Positions 1 through 9,200 of a stretch of 64,000 nucleotides of DNA are shown here, piece by piece. Each line of letters begins with the position of its first letter. The first letter of the stretch is position 1. The notes under the pieces were generated by a model. That model worked only from the letters and a program-made list of their open reading frames with translations, was not told where the DNA came from and did not search any database. Source of the DNA: Empedobacter falsenii (GTDB lineage: Bacteria > Bacteroidota > Bacteroidia > Flavobacteriales > Weeksellaceae). The stretch lies in the NCBI RefSeq assembly GCF_013488205.1, contig NZ_CP040908.1, positions 2,333,876 to 2,397,875 of the forward strand. Reading direction: 5' to 3'. Made by a program: the position numbers and the translations under genes.

Positions 1-82
1 TTCCTATGATAATAAAAATCCAAGCAATCGCAGAAAGCGTTCTATTCATTCGTTTTTCTCCTTTTGTCTGTTGTTTTCCCAT
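1..82 (-). CDS. N-terminal fragment of a membrane protein, probably the membrane-fusion (HlyD/EmrA-type) subunit of an efflux pump
   Basis: The first 27 codons are visible before the window ends. They start at an ATG at 82, only two bases after the stop of the TolC-like gene, so the two genes are one operon. The peptide has a basic N-terminus followed by a hydrophobic stretch (SAIAWIFIIIG), as in a single-pass inner-membrane protein. A second in-frame ATG at 49 has an AAAGGAG stretch about 9 bases ahead and could be the real start. An MFP subunit is inferred only from position: TolC-like genes next to an AraC regulator are often followed by HlyD and MFS genes. The visible sequence alone does not prove the family. 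Confidence 0.45.
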   Translation of the reverse strand, partial: MGKQQTKGEKRMNRTLSAIAWIFIIIG

Positions 83-84
83 TT

Positions 85-1416
85 TTATAAGTTTCCTAAA
101 ATGTATTGTAATTGATAGTATTTTAATTGTTTGTTAATTTGCAATGAAATCAAATTCGATTGAGCTTCTAAATAAGCGTTATCCGCATCGATAAGTTCTG
201 TAATCAAACTCAATTTGTTGACATATTTTGTTCTAACAATTCGATAATTTTCTTTGGCTTGACCAATTGCATCTTCCGCAATTTTTATTTTATCGATCGA
301 TTCTTCTAATCGTTTATTCGCTGCAAAAACATCATGTCGAATTTGTTCTTCTTGCTCTTCTATTTCTAATTTTGCAATTGAAATGTTACGATCTGCGATT
401 TGCATTTTTTGTTTATTCTTGAAAAAATTACTCAACGGAATCGAAACATTTACACCAACAGAACCAAATCTGTACAAATATTCTTCTGGTGGAAAAAACA
501 TAAAGTTTGGATAATTATATCCATATTCCGCTCCAGCAGTTATTTTTGGTAATGTATTAGCTTTGGTAATTTTCTTATCAATTTCTTTCAAATTCAAATC
601 ATCTTTCGCAATTTTCAAGCTTTCACTTTGATCTATTGCTTCCAAAATCATTTCATCAACCAAACCCAAATGCTCTTCATTTGTAAACAAATCATTGGTG
701 TCAATATGCATTTCTTGATTTTCTGGTAAGGCTAAAATTGTTTTGATTTGATGTTCAATAATCGAAATTTCATTCGCCAATTCTGTAAAAGACATTTTAT
801 GATTTGACAATTGCAATTCTGTTCTCAAGACTTCGTTGTAGGTTACCAAACCATTTTTTTTCAAGGATTCTGTTTGTTTAATCACAACCGAATCTTCTCT
901 CATTTTATCTGAAATTAACTTTTGTTGTTCTTGCAAATGCAACGCTTGTAAATAAGCTGTGATGATTTGCATTCTCAATTCTCGTTCATCTTTTCGAACT
1001 TGCAGTTTCGAAATATTAGTTTCTATTTCAGATTTTTTCTCATCATTTTTTAATTTACCACCTAAATAAATTGGAATTTCTGCCGAAAGTGTAAAATCGT
1101 ATTTCACTCGAGGAACAGCATATTTTGTAGAAGGTTTTAGAAAACCGTCTTCATATTGGCGTAAATTACTCAAAACATGAAAACCAGTATGAAAGTCTAC
1201 ATCTGGCAATTTCTCATTTTTAAGATCTTTCTCTTTTAATTCAGCAATATTAGTTTTTAAAGCGCTAATTTGTAATTTTTTATTATTTTGAAGTCCAATT
1301 TCAATTGCTTTGCTTAATTTCAGTTGGTTATAGTCTATTTCATTTTGAGCATAACTCAACCCACTCAGCATTAACAACAATGTAAGCAACTGATATTTAA
1401 CGAATTTAAATATCAT
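85..1416 (-). CDS. TolC family outer membrane efflux protein
   Basis: This is a 443-residue outer membrane factor that would form the exit duct of a tripartite efflux or type I export pump. It has a cleavable signal peptide (residues about 1-23, ending SYA-Q). Two tandem OEP repeats follow, rich in long amphipathic helices with many Lys/Glu/Leu/Ile residues and short strand segments such as KYDFTLSAEIPIYLGG and GVNVSIPLSNFF, typical of TolC. Length fits the family. It is followed on the same strand, after 2 bases, by a membrane protein cut by the window edge, and it is divergent from an AraC regulator at 1578 that may control it. Substrate cannot be told from the sequence. Confidence 0.9.
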   Translation of the reverse strand: MIFKFVKYQLLTLLLMLSGLSYAQNEIDYNQLKLSKAIEIGLQNNKKLQISALKTNIAELKEKDLKNEKLPDVDFHTGFHVLSNLRQYEDGFLKPSTKYAVPRVKYDFTLSAEIPIYLGGKLKNDEKKSEIETNISKLQVRKDERELRMQIITAYLQALHLQEQQKLISDKMREDSVVIKQTESLKKNGLVTYNEVLRTELQLSNHKMSFTELANEISIIEHQIKTILALPENQEMHIDTNDLFTNEEHLGLVDEMILEAIDQSESLKIAKDDLNLKEIDKKITKANTLPKITAGAEYGYNYPNFMFFPPEEYLYRFGSVGVNVSIPLSNFFKNKQKMQIADRNISIAKLEIEEQEEQIRHDVFAANKRLEESIDKIKIAEDAIGQAKENYRIVRTKYVNKLSLITELIDADNAYLEAQSNLISLQINKQLKYYQLQYILGNL

Positions 1417-1456
1417 TTTGTATTATTTATAAGTCTGTTATTGATTTTTAGTGATG

Positions 1457-1464
1457 CAAAGTTA
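1457..1464 (-). promoter_or_regulatory. Possible -7 box for the TolC-like operon
   Basis: On the minus strand this reads TAACTTTG, an exact match to the Bacteroidota -7 consensus TAnnTTTG, about 40 bases ahead of the start codon of the TolC-like gene. I do not see a clear TTG -33 element at the usual 19-21 base spacing, so an activator (for example the divergent AraC protein) may be needed. Confidence 0.4.
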
Positions 1465-1577
1465 CATTCAAAACACCTTTACCCTCTTGATAAAAAAAGA
1501 AAATAATTTGCTCATTTACGCCAAAATAAAGTAATTTGCAAAAGCAAAAATATTTCACTTTATAAAAGTATAAAACA

Positions 1578-2390
1578 ATGTTGTTTGATCAGTTTTTTTT
1601 TAACGAAGTTGACAAATCTAAAGTCCATTTTTACATACAACATGCACATTTAGATACGATAGGAACGCGCGTACATGAACACAAAAAAGCACAATTATTA
1701 TATGCAGAAGGCGGAATTGTACATGTTTTTGTAAACGACAAACATTGGTATTTGCCTGCGCGTTGTTTTATGTGGATTCCTGCAAATACGCCACATTCTA
1801 TCTTAACGAATAGTAAAACAGGCGATTTGTATAACTTTTATTTCAAGACCGAAAAAGAAGAAAACGATTTTTATTCGATTACAAATATTTATTACACGAA
1901 TGAGTTGTTAAGGGAAATGATTTTGTACACCAAAAATTGGAGTGGATCAATTTCGGAAAAAGATCCTGCAAAATATGATTTTGTAAAAGCCATACGATCT
2001 ATTCTACCCGAAATGGAATCGAACAAATTACCTGCTTTTATTCAGCATCCATTTCCAAAAGATCAGAAACTGATTGATATTGCTCGATTTCTGATGAAAA
2101 ATATCGAGAAAAACTATACAATAGATGAAGTTGCGCAACAATTTGGTTTGAGCACGCGAACATTATCTCGAAAATTCAAAGATAATATGGGAATGAATTA
2201 TGTCCGTTTTCTACGTGCATTACGTATCACAAAATCATTGGAATTGATTGCAGAAAACAAATATAATATGTACGAAATTGCAATGTTAGTTGGGTATAAT
2301 TCGTTGTCTTCTTTCAGTAATATTTTTCAGAAAGTTTCGGGAATTCGACCAACGGAATATGCGCAATTATTACACACAAAAAAACAATAA
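1578..2390 (+). CDS. AraC family transcriptional regulator
   Basis: A 270-residue regulator. The N-terminal half is a cupin sensor domain, with the usual VHEHKKAQLLYAEGG strand and a PANTPHSI segment. The C-terminal ~100 residues carry the two HTH motifs of AraC: TIDEVAQQFGLSTRTLSRKF and the second one with IAMLVGYNSLSSFSNIFQK followed by the G.RPTEY signature. It is divergent from the TolC-like efflux operon and lies 15 bases ahead of a flavin reductase gene. A role in controlling efflux and/or the reductases in response to a small molecule is inferred from that position. Confidence 0.9.
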   Translation: MLFDQFFFNEVDKSKVHFYIQHAHLDTIGTRVHEHKKAQLLYAEGGIVHVFVNDKHWYLPARCFMWIPANTPHSILTNSKTGDLYNFYFKTEKEENDFYSITNIYYTNELLREMILYTKNWSGSISEKDPAKYDFVKAIRSILPEMESNKLPAFIQHPFPKDQKLIDIARFLMKNIEKNYTIDEVAQQFGLSTRTLSRKFKDNMGMNYVRFLRALRITKSLELIAENKYNMYEIAMLVGYNSLSSFSNIFQKVSGIRPTEYAQLLHTKKQ

Positions 2391-2405
2391 CTTAAGATAA
2401 AAACT

Positions 2406-2933
2406 ATGATTATTAAAGCTTTTGCTGGTAGTAACAGCTCTACTTCTATCAACAAACAATTGGTAACTTATGCTACTTCATTTTTAGATGAATTTGAAAT
2501 TGAAATTTTAGATTTAAACAATTATAATATTCCAACTTTTGACATCGATATTGAAAAAAGAGAAGGCTTTTCTGATGAAATAAAACGTTTTTATCAAACT
2601 TTGATTGATACAGATGTTTTATTGATTTCTTTAGCGGAGCACAATGCAAATGTAACCGCGGTTTTCAAAAGTTATATGGATTGGTGTTCTCGCATCAATC
2701 ATAAATTTTTGGAAGGAAAGAAAATATTTGTCATGAGTACTTCTCCAGGAAGTTATGGCGCTAAAAATGCACTAGAAAGTGGATCTAAATTATTGGTAAA
2801 ATTAGGTGGAGAATTAATCGAAAATTATTCATTACCAAAGTTTAAAGACAATTTCCAGAACGGAAAAATTATAAATGAAGAATTTGATGCTGAATTATTC
2901 GCTAAAATAAATGAGTTTAGAAAAAAAATATAA
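2406..2933 (+). CDS. NAD(P)H-dependent FMN reductase family flavoprotein (first of a tandem pair)
   Basis: A 175-residue flavodoxin-fold protein of the NADPH-dependent FMN reductase family, which uses NAD(P)H to reduce FMN, quinones, azo compounds or other substrates in the cytoplasm. The phosphate-binding loop is AGSNSSTSIN at residues 7-16. The family motifs SLAEHNANV, a DWCSR segment and STSPGSYGAKNA, which surround the FMN, are intact. It starts 15 bases after the AraC gene and probably shares its transcript. It is clearly paralogous to the next gene. The true substrate is not evident. Confidence 0.88.
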   Translation: MIIKAFAGSNSSTSINKQLVTYATSFLDEFEIEILDLNNYNIPTFDIDIEKREGFSDEIKRFYQTLIDTDVLLISLAEHNANVTAVFKSYMDWCSRINHKFLEGKKIFVMSTSPGSYGAKNALESGSKLLVKLGGELIENYSLPKFKDNFQNGKIINEEFDAELFAKINEFRKKI

Positions 2934-2983
2934 GTTTTTATCTTTTCCTAACATAGGTCAATAAAATTTATCGTTGCTTGCAA

Positions 2984-2991
2984 TAACTTTG
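2984..2991 (+). promoter_or_regulatory. Possible -7 box ahead of the second FMN reductase gene
   Basis: TAACTTTG matches the Bacteroidota TAnnTTTG box and lies about 32 bases ahead of the ATG at 3024, which leaves a normal leader. A -33 TTG at about 20 bases spacing is not seen. The same octamer occurs ahead of the TolC-like gene on the other strand, so the two may be co-regulated. Confidence 0.4.
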
Positions 2992-3023
2992 CTTCATCAA
3001 AAATAAAATAACTCAATTAGAAT

Positions 3024-3569
3024 ATGAAAATTTTAGCTTTCGCTGGTAGTAACAGCAAAAAATCAATCAATAAAGAATTATTAAATTATACTTTAAATCA
3101 AATCGAAAATGCAGAAATCGATTTAGTTGACATCAATGATTTCGAGATGCCTATCTACTCTATTGACCGTCAATTAGAAAATGGATTTCCACAAGAAGCA
3201 CAAGATTTCTACAACAAAATCAAAGATGCAGAAGGTGTTGTAATTTCTTTGGCAGAGCATAATGGAAACTTTTCTGTCGCGTTAAAAAACATTTTGGATT
3301 GGGTTTCTCGTATTGAAATGCCATATTTGAAAGATAAAAAAGTATTGTTATTAAGTACATCTCCAGGTGCTTACGGAGGTGGAAATGTAATGGAAGTTGC
3401 GACAAAATATTTTGGAATGTTTGCAAGTGGAGAAATTGTAGCAAGCACGACTTTCCCATCTTTCAACGATAATTTCCGAAATAGTGAAATTGTAAATGAA
3501 GAATTAAAAAATAAAGTATTAGCGCAAGTTAATATCTTTCAAGATGCTTTAACTGCTGTTGAAGCTTAA
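3024..3569 (+). CDS. NAD(P)H-dependent FMN reductase family flavoprotein (second of a tandem pair)
   Basis: A 181-residue paralogue of the preceding gene. It keeps the flavin-binding loop (AGSNSKKSIN), the SLAEHNGNF motif, the DWVSR segment and STSPGAYGGGN. The N-terminal and central parts are close to the first copy while the C-terminus differs. The 90-base gap between the copies contains a -7-like box, so this copy can probably be expressed on its own. It ends ahead of a strong bidirectional terminator. The function is inferred as flavin or quinone/xenobiotic reduction; the nearby efflux pump and AraC regulator suggest a stress-related role. Confidence 0.88.
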   Translation: MKILAFAGSNSKKSINKELLNYTLNQIENAEIDLVDINDFEMPIYSIDRQLENGFPQEAQDFYNKIKDAEGVVISLAEHNGNFSVALKNILDWVSRIEMPYLKDKKVLLLSTSPGAYGGGNVMEVATKYFGMFASGEIVASTTFPSFNDNFRNSEIVNEELKNKVLAQVNIFQDALTAVEA

Positions 3570-3585
3570 TTGAAAATGTATGTAT

Positions 3586-3622
3586 TGAAAAAAGGTCTTT
3601 CGAACGAAAGACCTTTTTTTTG
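3586..3622. terminator. Bidirectional intrinsic terminator
   Basis: A perfect 9-bp stem, GGTCTTTCG / CGAAAGACC with a 2-base loop, has an A-run on the left and a T-run on the right. It can stop both the flavin reductase transcript and the convergent OsmC transcript. Confidence 0.85.
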
Positions 3623-3630
3623 TTATCAAT

Positions 3631-4047
3631 TTAATTCACATTTATCTCGTAGGTGATATCAATCCCGCCATTTGCAAGCATATCATGTACACTACAATAC
3701 TTCTTAACCGCTAATTCAGCAGCTTTATTTGCTTTATCTAAATCAATATTTCCTTTTAAGAAAAATTTGATGTGAATATTCGTGAAAATATTTGGAATTT
3801 CATCTCTACGTTGACCTTCAACTTCAACTTTAATATCTTCAATTTCTTGGCGTTGTTTCTTCAAAATCTCATTCAAATCAAAAACACTACAACTTCCCAA
3901 AGCAATCAAAACTAACTCCATCGGGCGAACTCCTTTTCCTTCTCCTCCAATAGATTCTGGTCCATCAATATTTACTTTTACTGAAGAACTTGGTGCTGTC
4001 GCTTCATAGTGAGAAGCCTGATTTACTCTATTTAATTCAATTTTCAT
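3631..4047 (-). CDS. OsmC family protein
   Basis: A 138-residue OsmC/Ohr-superfamily protein, a cytoplasmic thiol-dependent peroxidase fold. The two conserved cysteines are present: one in ALGSCSVFDL (about residue 62) and one in KKYCSVHDML (about residue 117). The first helix carries the usual GVRPMELVLIALGSC pattern, close to the YhfA-like branch of the family. It would act on organic hydroperoxides or related electrophiles. It is monocistronic and convergent with the flavin reductase pair. Confidence 0.88.
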   Translation of the reverse strand: MKIELNRVNQASHYEATAPSSSVKVNIDGPESIGGEGKGVRPMELVLIALGSCSVFDLNEILKKQRQEIEDIKVEVEGQRRDEIPNIFTNIHIKFFLKGNIDLDKANKAAELAVKKYCSVHDMLANGGIDITYEINVN

Positions 4048-4171
4048 CTTATTTCTTTTAAAGTATAAAAATAATCATTCTCAAAAGATTTATTCTAATA
4101 TTTGATTGAATAATGATTTTCTGAATAAATTTTCACTAAATTTAAATTCAATTATAGAAAATTTACCACAG

Positions 4172-4549
4172 ATGAATAGCATTGTATATTTTGAAATTCA
4201 AGCAAATGATCCACAGAAATGCATGACATTTTATGAAAATGTTTTCGGATGGAGTTTTTTAAAACAAGAAGGTTTACCGCTCGAATATTATCGTATCAAT
4301 ACATCTGGAATGGAGGGAGGAATGTTTAAGCGCCCTGCCGAAACACCTCCTCTAAATTGTGGTACAAATGCTTTTACATGTACCATGGAAGTAGAAAATT
4401 TTGATAAAACTGCTCAAAAAATCCTGGAAAACGGAGGAATAATAGCTATGCCAAAATTTGCAATTCCTGGAATGTGTTGGCAAGGTTATTTTTTGGATAC
4501 AGATAACAATGTTTTTGGAATTTTTGAAGTTGATAGGCACGCGAAATAA
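4172..4549 (+). CDS. VOC family (glyoxalase/bleomycin-resistance fold) protein
   Basis: A 125-residue protein of the vicinal-oxygen-chelate fold. The first repeat reads IVYFEIQANDPQKCMTFYENVFGW and the second ends YFLDTDNNVFGIFE, both typical of VOC proteins of the PF00903 type. An in-frame ATG at 4106 would add 22 residues (MNNDFLNKF...), but family members begin just before the first strand, so I chose the ATG at 4172. Metal ligands are partly conserved (Glu in the first and last strands). The substrate is unknown. It lies 17 bases ahead of a DUF6265 lipoprotein gene and is probably co-transcribed with it. Confidence 0.8.
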   Translation: MNSIVYFEIQANDPQKCMTFYENVFGWSFLKQEGLPLEYYRINTSGMEGGMFKRPAETPPLNCGTNAFTCTMEVENFDKTAQKILENGGIIAMPKFAIPGMCWQGYFLDTDNNVFGIFEVDRHAK

Positions 4550-4566
4550 AACTGAAACACACCAAT

Positions 4567-5034
4567 ATGAAACAATTTACTTTTCTAATTTTATTTATTT
4601 TTTCGCTGAATTCTTGCGAATCAACTAAAACTTCTGCTGATAAACCAAGTTTTGATTTTTTGGTTGGAGAATGGATTAGGACGAATGAAAAACCTGATCG
4701 AAAAACGTATGAAAACTGGAAAAAAGTTGATAAAAACACTTTTTTAGGTTGTGGTTTTACTATCAAAAATAATGATACAATTTCGCAGGAACATCTTACT
4801 ATCACAAAGATTGATGATAAATGGATATTGAAAGTTAACTTGGACAAAACTAAAAATGAGACAACTGATTTTGATTTGATCAATTCTGATAGAAATTCAT
4901 TTACATTAGAAAATCTAGAGAATGATTTTCCTAAACTTATCAAATATTGGAAAGTTGGAAATCAGTTAAAAGCTGAGATTAGTAATGATGAATCAAGTAA
5001 AATTGCGTTCGATTTCGAAAAAGTAAAGAAATAA
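4567..5034 (+). CDS. DUF6265-like lipoprotein
   Basis: A 155-residue exported lipoprotein of unknown function. The signal peptide is lipoprotein type (LFIFSLNSC-E, Cys at residue 17). The mature part starts with FDFLVGEWIR and continues with a GCGFTIKNND segment, the pattern of DUF6265 proteins, which look like small lipocalin-like barrels. It follows the VOC gene closely. Its stop codon directly abuts the stop of the convergent HD-PycTM gene, so no terminator separates them. Confidence 0.7.
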   Translation: MKQFTFLILFIFSLNSCESTKTSADKPSFDFLVGEWIRTNEKPDRKTYENWKKVDKNTFLGCGFTIKNNDTISQEHLTITKIDDKWILKVNLDKTKNETTDFDLINSDRNSFTLENLENDFPKLIKYWKVGNQLKAEISNDESSKIAFDFEKVKK

Positions 5035-6228
5035 TTAAGCAACATTTGTGATCATCGCGTAAGCAAACGTTAGAACGGATAAAATTGTTCCGATCATAAA
5101 AATTGTGTACGTGATGCTTAACAAACGATATTTTCTTTCCAAAACTTTTCCTAAATAATACAAATCTCTTGTCATAGAATTATATAAATAATCGCGGTCT
5201 TTCATAAGTTCTTGCATCGCTTCTTCGTAGGCATCAAGCGACATTTGATAAAAATTTCCGAAGAAAAGTAAATTCACTTTTTTGTTTTTTACATCTTCTT
5301 CGTTAAAACTTTCGTACGTTACATTTGGTTTAGTTGCTAAAATTGCAAAAATAATTGAAACAACGCTTGATAAAAGCATTACAATTGAAGGTAAAAGTAA
5401 ATATTCATTCTTTGGACTTCCTAATTTTGGAACCAAAGTAGAAAGTGCAATCGAAATCACGATAGCATTTACAGACAATAAGATATTGGCTTTACTATCC
5501 GCAATATCGCTTAAACGAGTATGATTATTTAACGTCACACGAAAAAGTGTATCAACTCCACGTTCTGGTTGCTGAATTTTATCGTTTTTCTTTTTCTTAA
5601 TTTCATACTTATTAGGAATATCACCAATCAACTCTATCTCTTTGATTTTGTTTTGTGTATAAATTAAGTTTTCTTCTTTTCCTTTTTGCCAATGTTTTTT
5701 TGCGGCATCTGTATAAAAATGATGAACATTTAGAAAGAAATTTCTATTTTCTAGATGCCATTCGTAGTCCGAAAATTCTTTGTGACAAATTTTGGCAATT
5801 TCATCACGTAACAACTCAGAAATCTTAGGATATTCGGTTTGTCCTAAATGATAGTTATCTGCATCTTTTACAATTGCTTCACCTATATTTTTCGGAACAC
5901 TATTTAATGTTGTGATTAAAATATAATCTTGGACTTCGTTGATGTAATTTTCGTCGAAATTATGCTCGCTCAAATACTGTTTTGCAATATTTGCACTTTC
6001 TTTTTCATGACCTTGCACGGTTTTTGTATATCCCGTATCATGAAACCAACCAGCAATTAATAATTTTTCTCGTAAATCTGTAGATATTTGCTCTTCGGTA
6101 GACAACGTTTTTATAGCTTCTACAACTTTTACAGTATGCATAAAATTATGATACGTAAAATCTAAAGAAAGATTATCTTTGAACAGATTGAAAACATAGT
6201 TTTCTATATCTAATAACAATTGGTTCAT
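5035..6228 (-). CDS. HD-domain phosphohydrolase fused to a Pycsar-effector-type (PycTM/DUF5706) membrane domain
   Basis: A 397-residue two-domain protein. Residues about 1-210 form an HD phosphohydrolase domain with metal ligands at H31, H63-D64 (GWFHDTGY) and H74-E75. Residues about 225-397 match the PycTM (DUF5706) effector domain of Pycsar: a soluble helix (TRLSDIADSKANILLSVNA), two hydrophobic segments, and a third near the C-terminus (TYTIFMIGTILSVLTFAYAM). In Pycsar, PycTM proteins respond to cyclic cCMP or cUMP and damage the inner membrane. No uridylate/cytidylate cyclase is adjacent here. The HD domain may instead hydrolyse a nucleotide signal and control the membrane part. The open frame extends to a GTG at 6231, but the ATG at 6228 is the likelier start. 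It is divergent from the phosphoesterase-barrel gene with only 24 bases between starts. Confidence 0.82.
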   Translation of the reverse strand: MNQLLLDIENYVFNLFKDNLSLDFTYHNFMHTVKVVEAIKTLSTEEQISTDLREKLLIAGWFHDTGYTKTVQGHEKESANIAKQYLSEHNFDENYINEVQDYILITTLNSVPKNIGEAIVKDADNYHLGQTEYPKISELLRDEIAKICHKEFSDYEWHLENRNFFLNVHHFYTDAAKKHWQKGKEENLIYTQNKIKEIELIGDIPNKYEIKKKKNDKIQQPERGVDTLFRVTLNNHTRLSDIADSKANILLSVNAIVISIALSTLVPKLGSPKNEYLLLPSIVMLLSSVVSIIFAILATKPNVTYESFNEEDVKNKKVNLLFFGNFYQMSLDAYEEAMQELMKDRDYLYNSMTRDLYYLGKVLERKYRLLSITYTIFMIGTILSVLTFAYAMITNVA

Positions 6229-6252
6229 CACAAGTTTTTAACGCTTAAATGT

Positions 6253-9200
6253 ATGAAATTATTACCAACACTGAACAACAAAAAATTGAATTATCCTTTT
6301 TTGGCTTTAGTAGGTTCTTGCCTTTATATGACATCTTGCGCTACGCAACATCCTCAATATGGGAGAAACATTAAGACAGAAAAAGTACAAAATGTAGAAG
6401 GAAATAAAATACAATCTATCTATTTAATTGGCGATGCAGGAGATCTTGATCAACCAAAAAATAAACAAAATTTAGAAATTTTAAAGAATCAATTAGCGAA
6501 AGCTGACTCTTCTTCTTACCTTTTCTTTTTAGGTGATAATGTTTACGAAAATGGAATTGTAACAGATTCTACAAAAGCTGAATATACAACAAGTAGAGAA
6601 AAACTTCAATTTCAGATTGATTTAGCGAAAGAATTTAAAGGAAAAACTCTTTTTATTCCAGGAAATCATGATTGGCGGAATGGTGTAAAAGGATTAAAAG
6701 AACAAGAAAAATTAGTCAAAAAACAATTGGGTAATAAAAAATCTTTTTTACCAAAAGATGCGTGTCCAATTGATAAAATAAATGTAAATGATAGCATCGG
6801 AATTATTGCGATAGATTCTGAATGGTATTTGCAAGATTGGGACAAACATCCTGGTCTGAATGAAAAATGTGATATCAAATCGCGCGAAGCTTTCTTCGAA
6901 GAACTAGAATCGCAATTGAACAAATATCAAAACAGAACAACTGTTATCACGATGCATCATCCGTTATATTCGAACGGAACACATGGTGGACAATTTGATT
7001 TCAAAAAACAGTTTTATCCATTAGGAGATAATTTCAAAGTTCCATTACCTGTAATTGGATCTTTTATCAATTTACTAAGAAGTACAACAGGTCTTAGCCC
7101 TCAAGACGTTAATAATTTCAAATACAGAGAGATGGCTTCTCGTATTGCAACGCTTATCGAAAATAGAAATAATGTAATTGTTGTTTCTGGACACGATCAC
7201 AACTTGCAATACATTCAGCAAAACAATGTCAAACAAATTATCAGTGGTTCTGGTTCTAAAAAAGAATCGGCAAAAGCGGTTGGTAAAAACGATTTTTCTT
7301 ACGGAGATAATGGTTTTGTTGTCTTAGATTTGTATGATAATGGTGCTTCTAAAGCTAATTTCTATGGTTTTAAAGACGGTGGAATCGAATTATTATTAGC
7401 AAAACAAATTACAGAAAAGAAAAAGGAATATTTGGCTCAAGTTTATGATGACAAAAAAATGCCGAAAACGAAAGAAACAAGTGTATATCCATTAGAAGAT
7501 ACACGTAAATCTGATCCGTATAAATTCTTTTTTGGTCGCCATTATCGTCGAACATATGGTCAAACAATTACTGCTAATACCGTTAATTTAAGTCAGCTAA
7601 ATGGAGGTTTAACCCCTGTTAGAATGGGCGGTGGACATCAAACGCAAAGTTTACGATTGGTGAATGCGAAAGGTGAAGAATACAATATGCGATCGGTGAA
7701 GAAAAGTGCCACGCAATTCATTCAGCAAGTTGCATTTAAAAATAAATATGTTGCAGATGAGTTTGAAGATTCGTTCACAGAAAAATTTTTGATGGATTTC
7801 TATACAACCAATCATCCATATTATCCACTAACAGTTGCTAATTTGATGAAACCGATCAATATTATGCATTCTACGCCAAAATTATATTATGTTCCGAAAC
7901 AAGAAGCCTTGAAAGAATATAATGAGAATTTTGGTGATGAATTATACATGATAGAAGAGCGACCAATGTCTGGATATCAAGATGGTGTTTTCGGAAAACC
8001 AAAAGATATTGTTAGTACAGATGATATGTTGGCTGCAATTCACAAAAACAAAGATGTTGTTGTAGATAAACAAGCCTACATTCGTGCACGACTTTTTGAT
8101 ATGTTAGTTGGTGATTGGGATCGACATTCTGATCAATGGCGTTGGGGCGTTTACAAAGAAAATAATCAAACTATTTACAAACCAATTCCACGTGATAGAG
8201 ACCAAGCATTTCCACGTTATGACGGACTTTTCTTTCATTTGATTATGAAAATTCCTCCGCTTAGACATATGCAAGATTACAAAGATGATATCAAAAATGT
8301 AAAATGGTTCAACAGAGAGCCTTACCCGTTGGATTTAGCCATTTTAGAATCATCCGATCTTGATTTATGGAAAAAAGAAGCAAAATATATTCAAGATAAT
8401 TTGAGTGATGATTTTATCAAACAATCATTTGAATTAATTCCTGAAGAAACAAAACAAGAATATGATCAAGAAGTCATTAATAATCTTATTGCTCGAAAAT
8501 CTAAATTAGAAAAATTCGCTGAAGAATATAATAAAGTTCTTCGCAAATTAGTCATTCTGAAAGGAACAGATGAAGATGAAGATTTTGTGATAACTCGTTT
8601 ACCAAAAGGAAAAACAAATGTAAAAATCTATTCAGGACAAAATCGAACTTTAATTCTTGATGAAGATTTTGATAAAAAAGAAACGAAAGAAATTCGTTTA
8701 TACGGATTAAACGGAAAAGATAAATTCAAGGTTGAAGGAAAGCCAAATAATGCTATTTTAGTTCGTATTATTGGTGGAATAGATGACGATATGTACGAAG
8801 TAAAACGTTCTGCAAAAATAAAAGTATATGATTACGCAAACGGAAGTGATGCATCGGAATCTACTTTTTTGACGTCGAAAAATTTTGTCAACGATTACGA
8901 GGTTAATACATACGATTACAAACAACCGATGTATAATTTCTTTACGATGTTACCTAATATCGGCTACAATCCTGATGATGGAATAAAAATTGGTTTATCG
9001 CCAACCTACACTGTCAACGGTTTTGATCGTAAACCATATTCGCAACGTCACAATTTGCAATTAAGTTATTATTTTGCGACAGGCGGTTGGGATGCAAAAT
9101 ACAAAGGAACCTTTACAAAAGCTTTGGGCAAATGGAATTTAGACCTTAATGCTGCTTACACGAGTCCAACTTATAGTACAAATTTCTTTGGCTTAGGAAA

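Noticed and set aside
4446-4943. Minus-strand open frame of 165 codons
   Set aside because: It lies opposite the VOC and DUF6265 genes, which have clear family motifs; the frame has no motif and is a shadow.
5035-6228. A complete Pycsar defence system
   Set aside because: Only the effector-like domain is present; no cyclase gene lies on either side, so a full system cannot be claimed.
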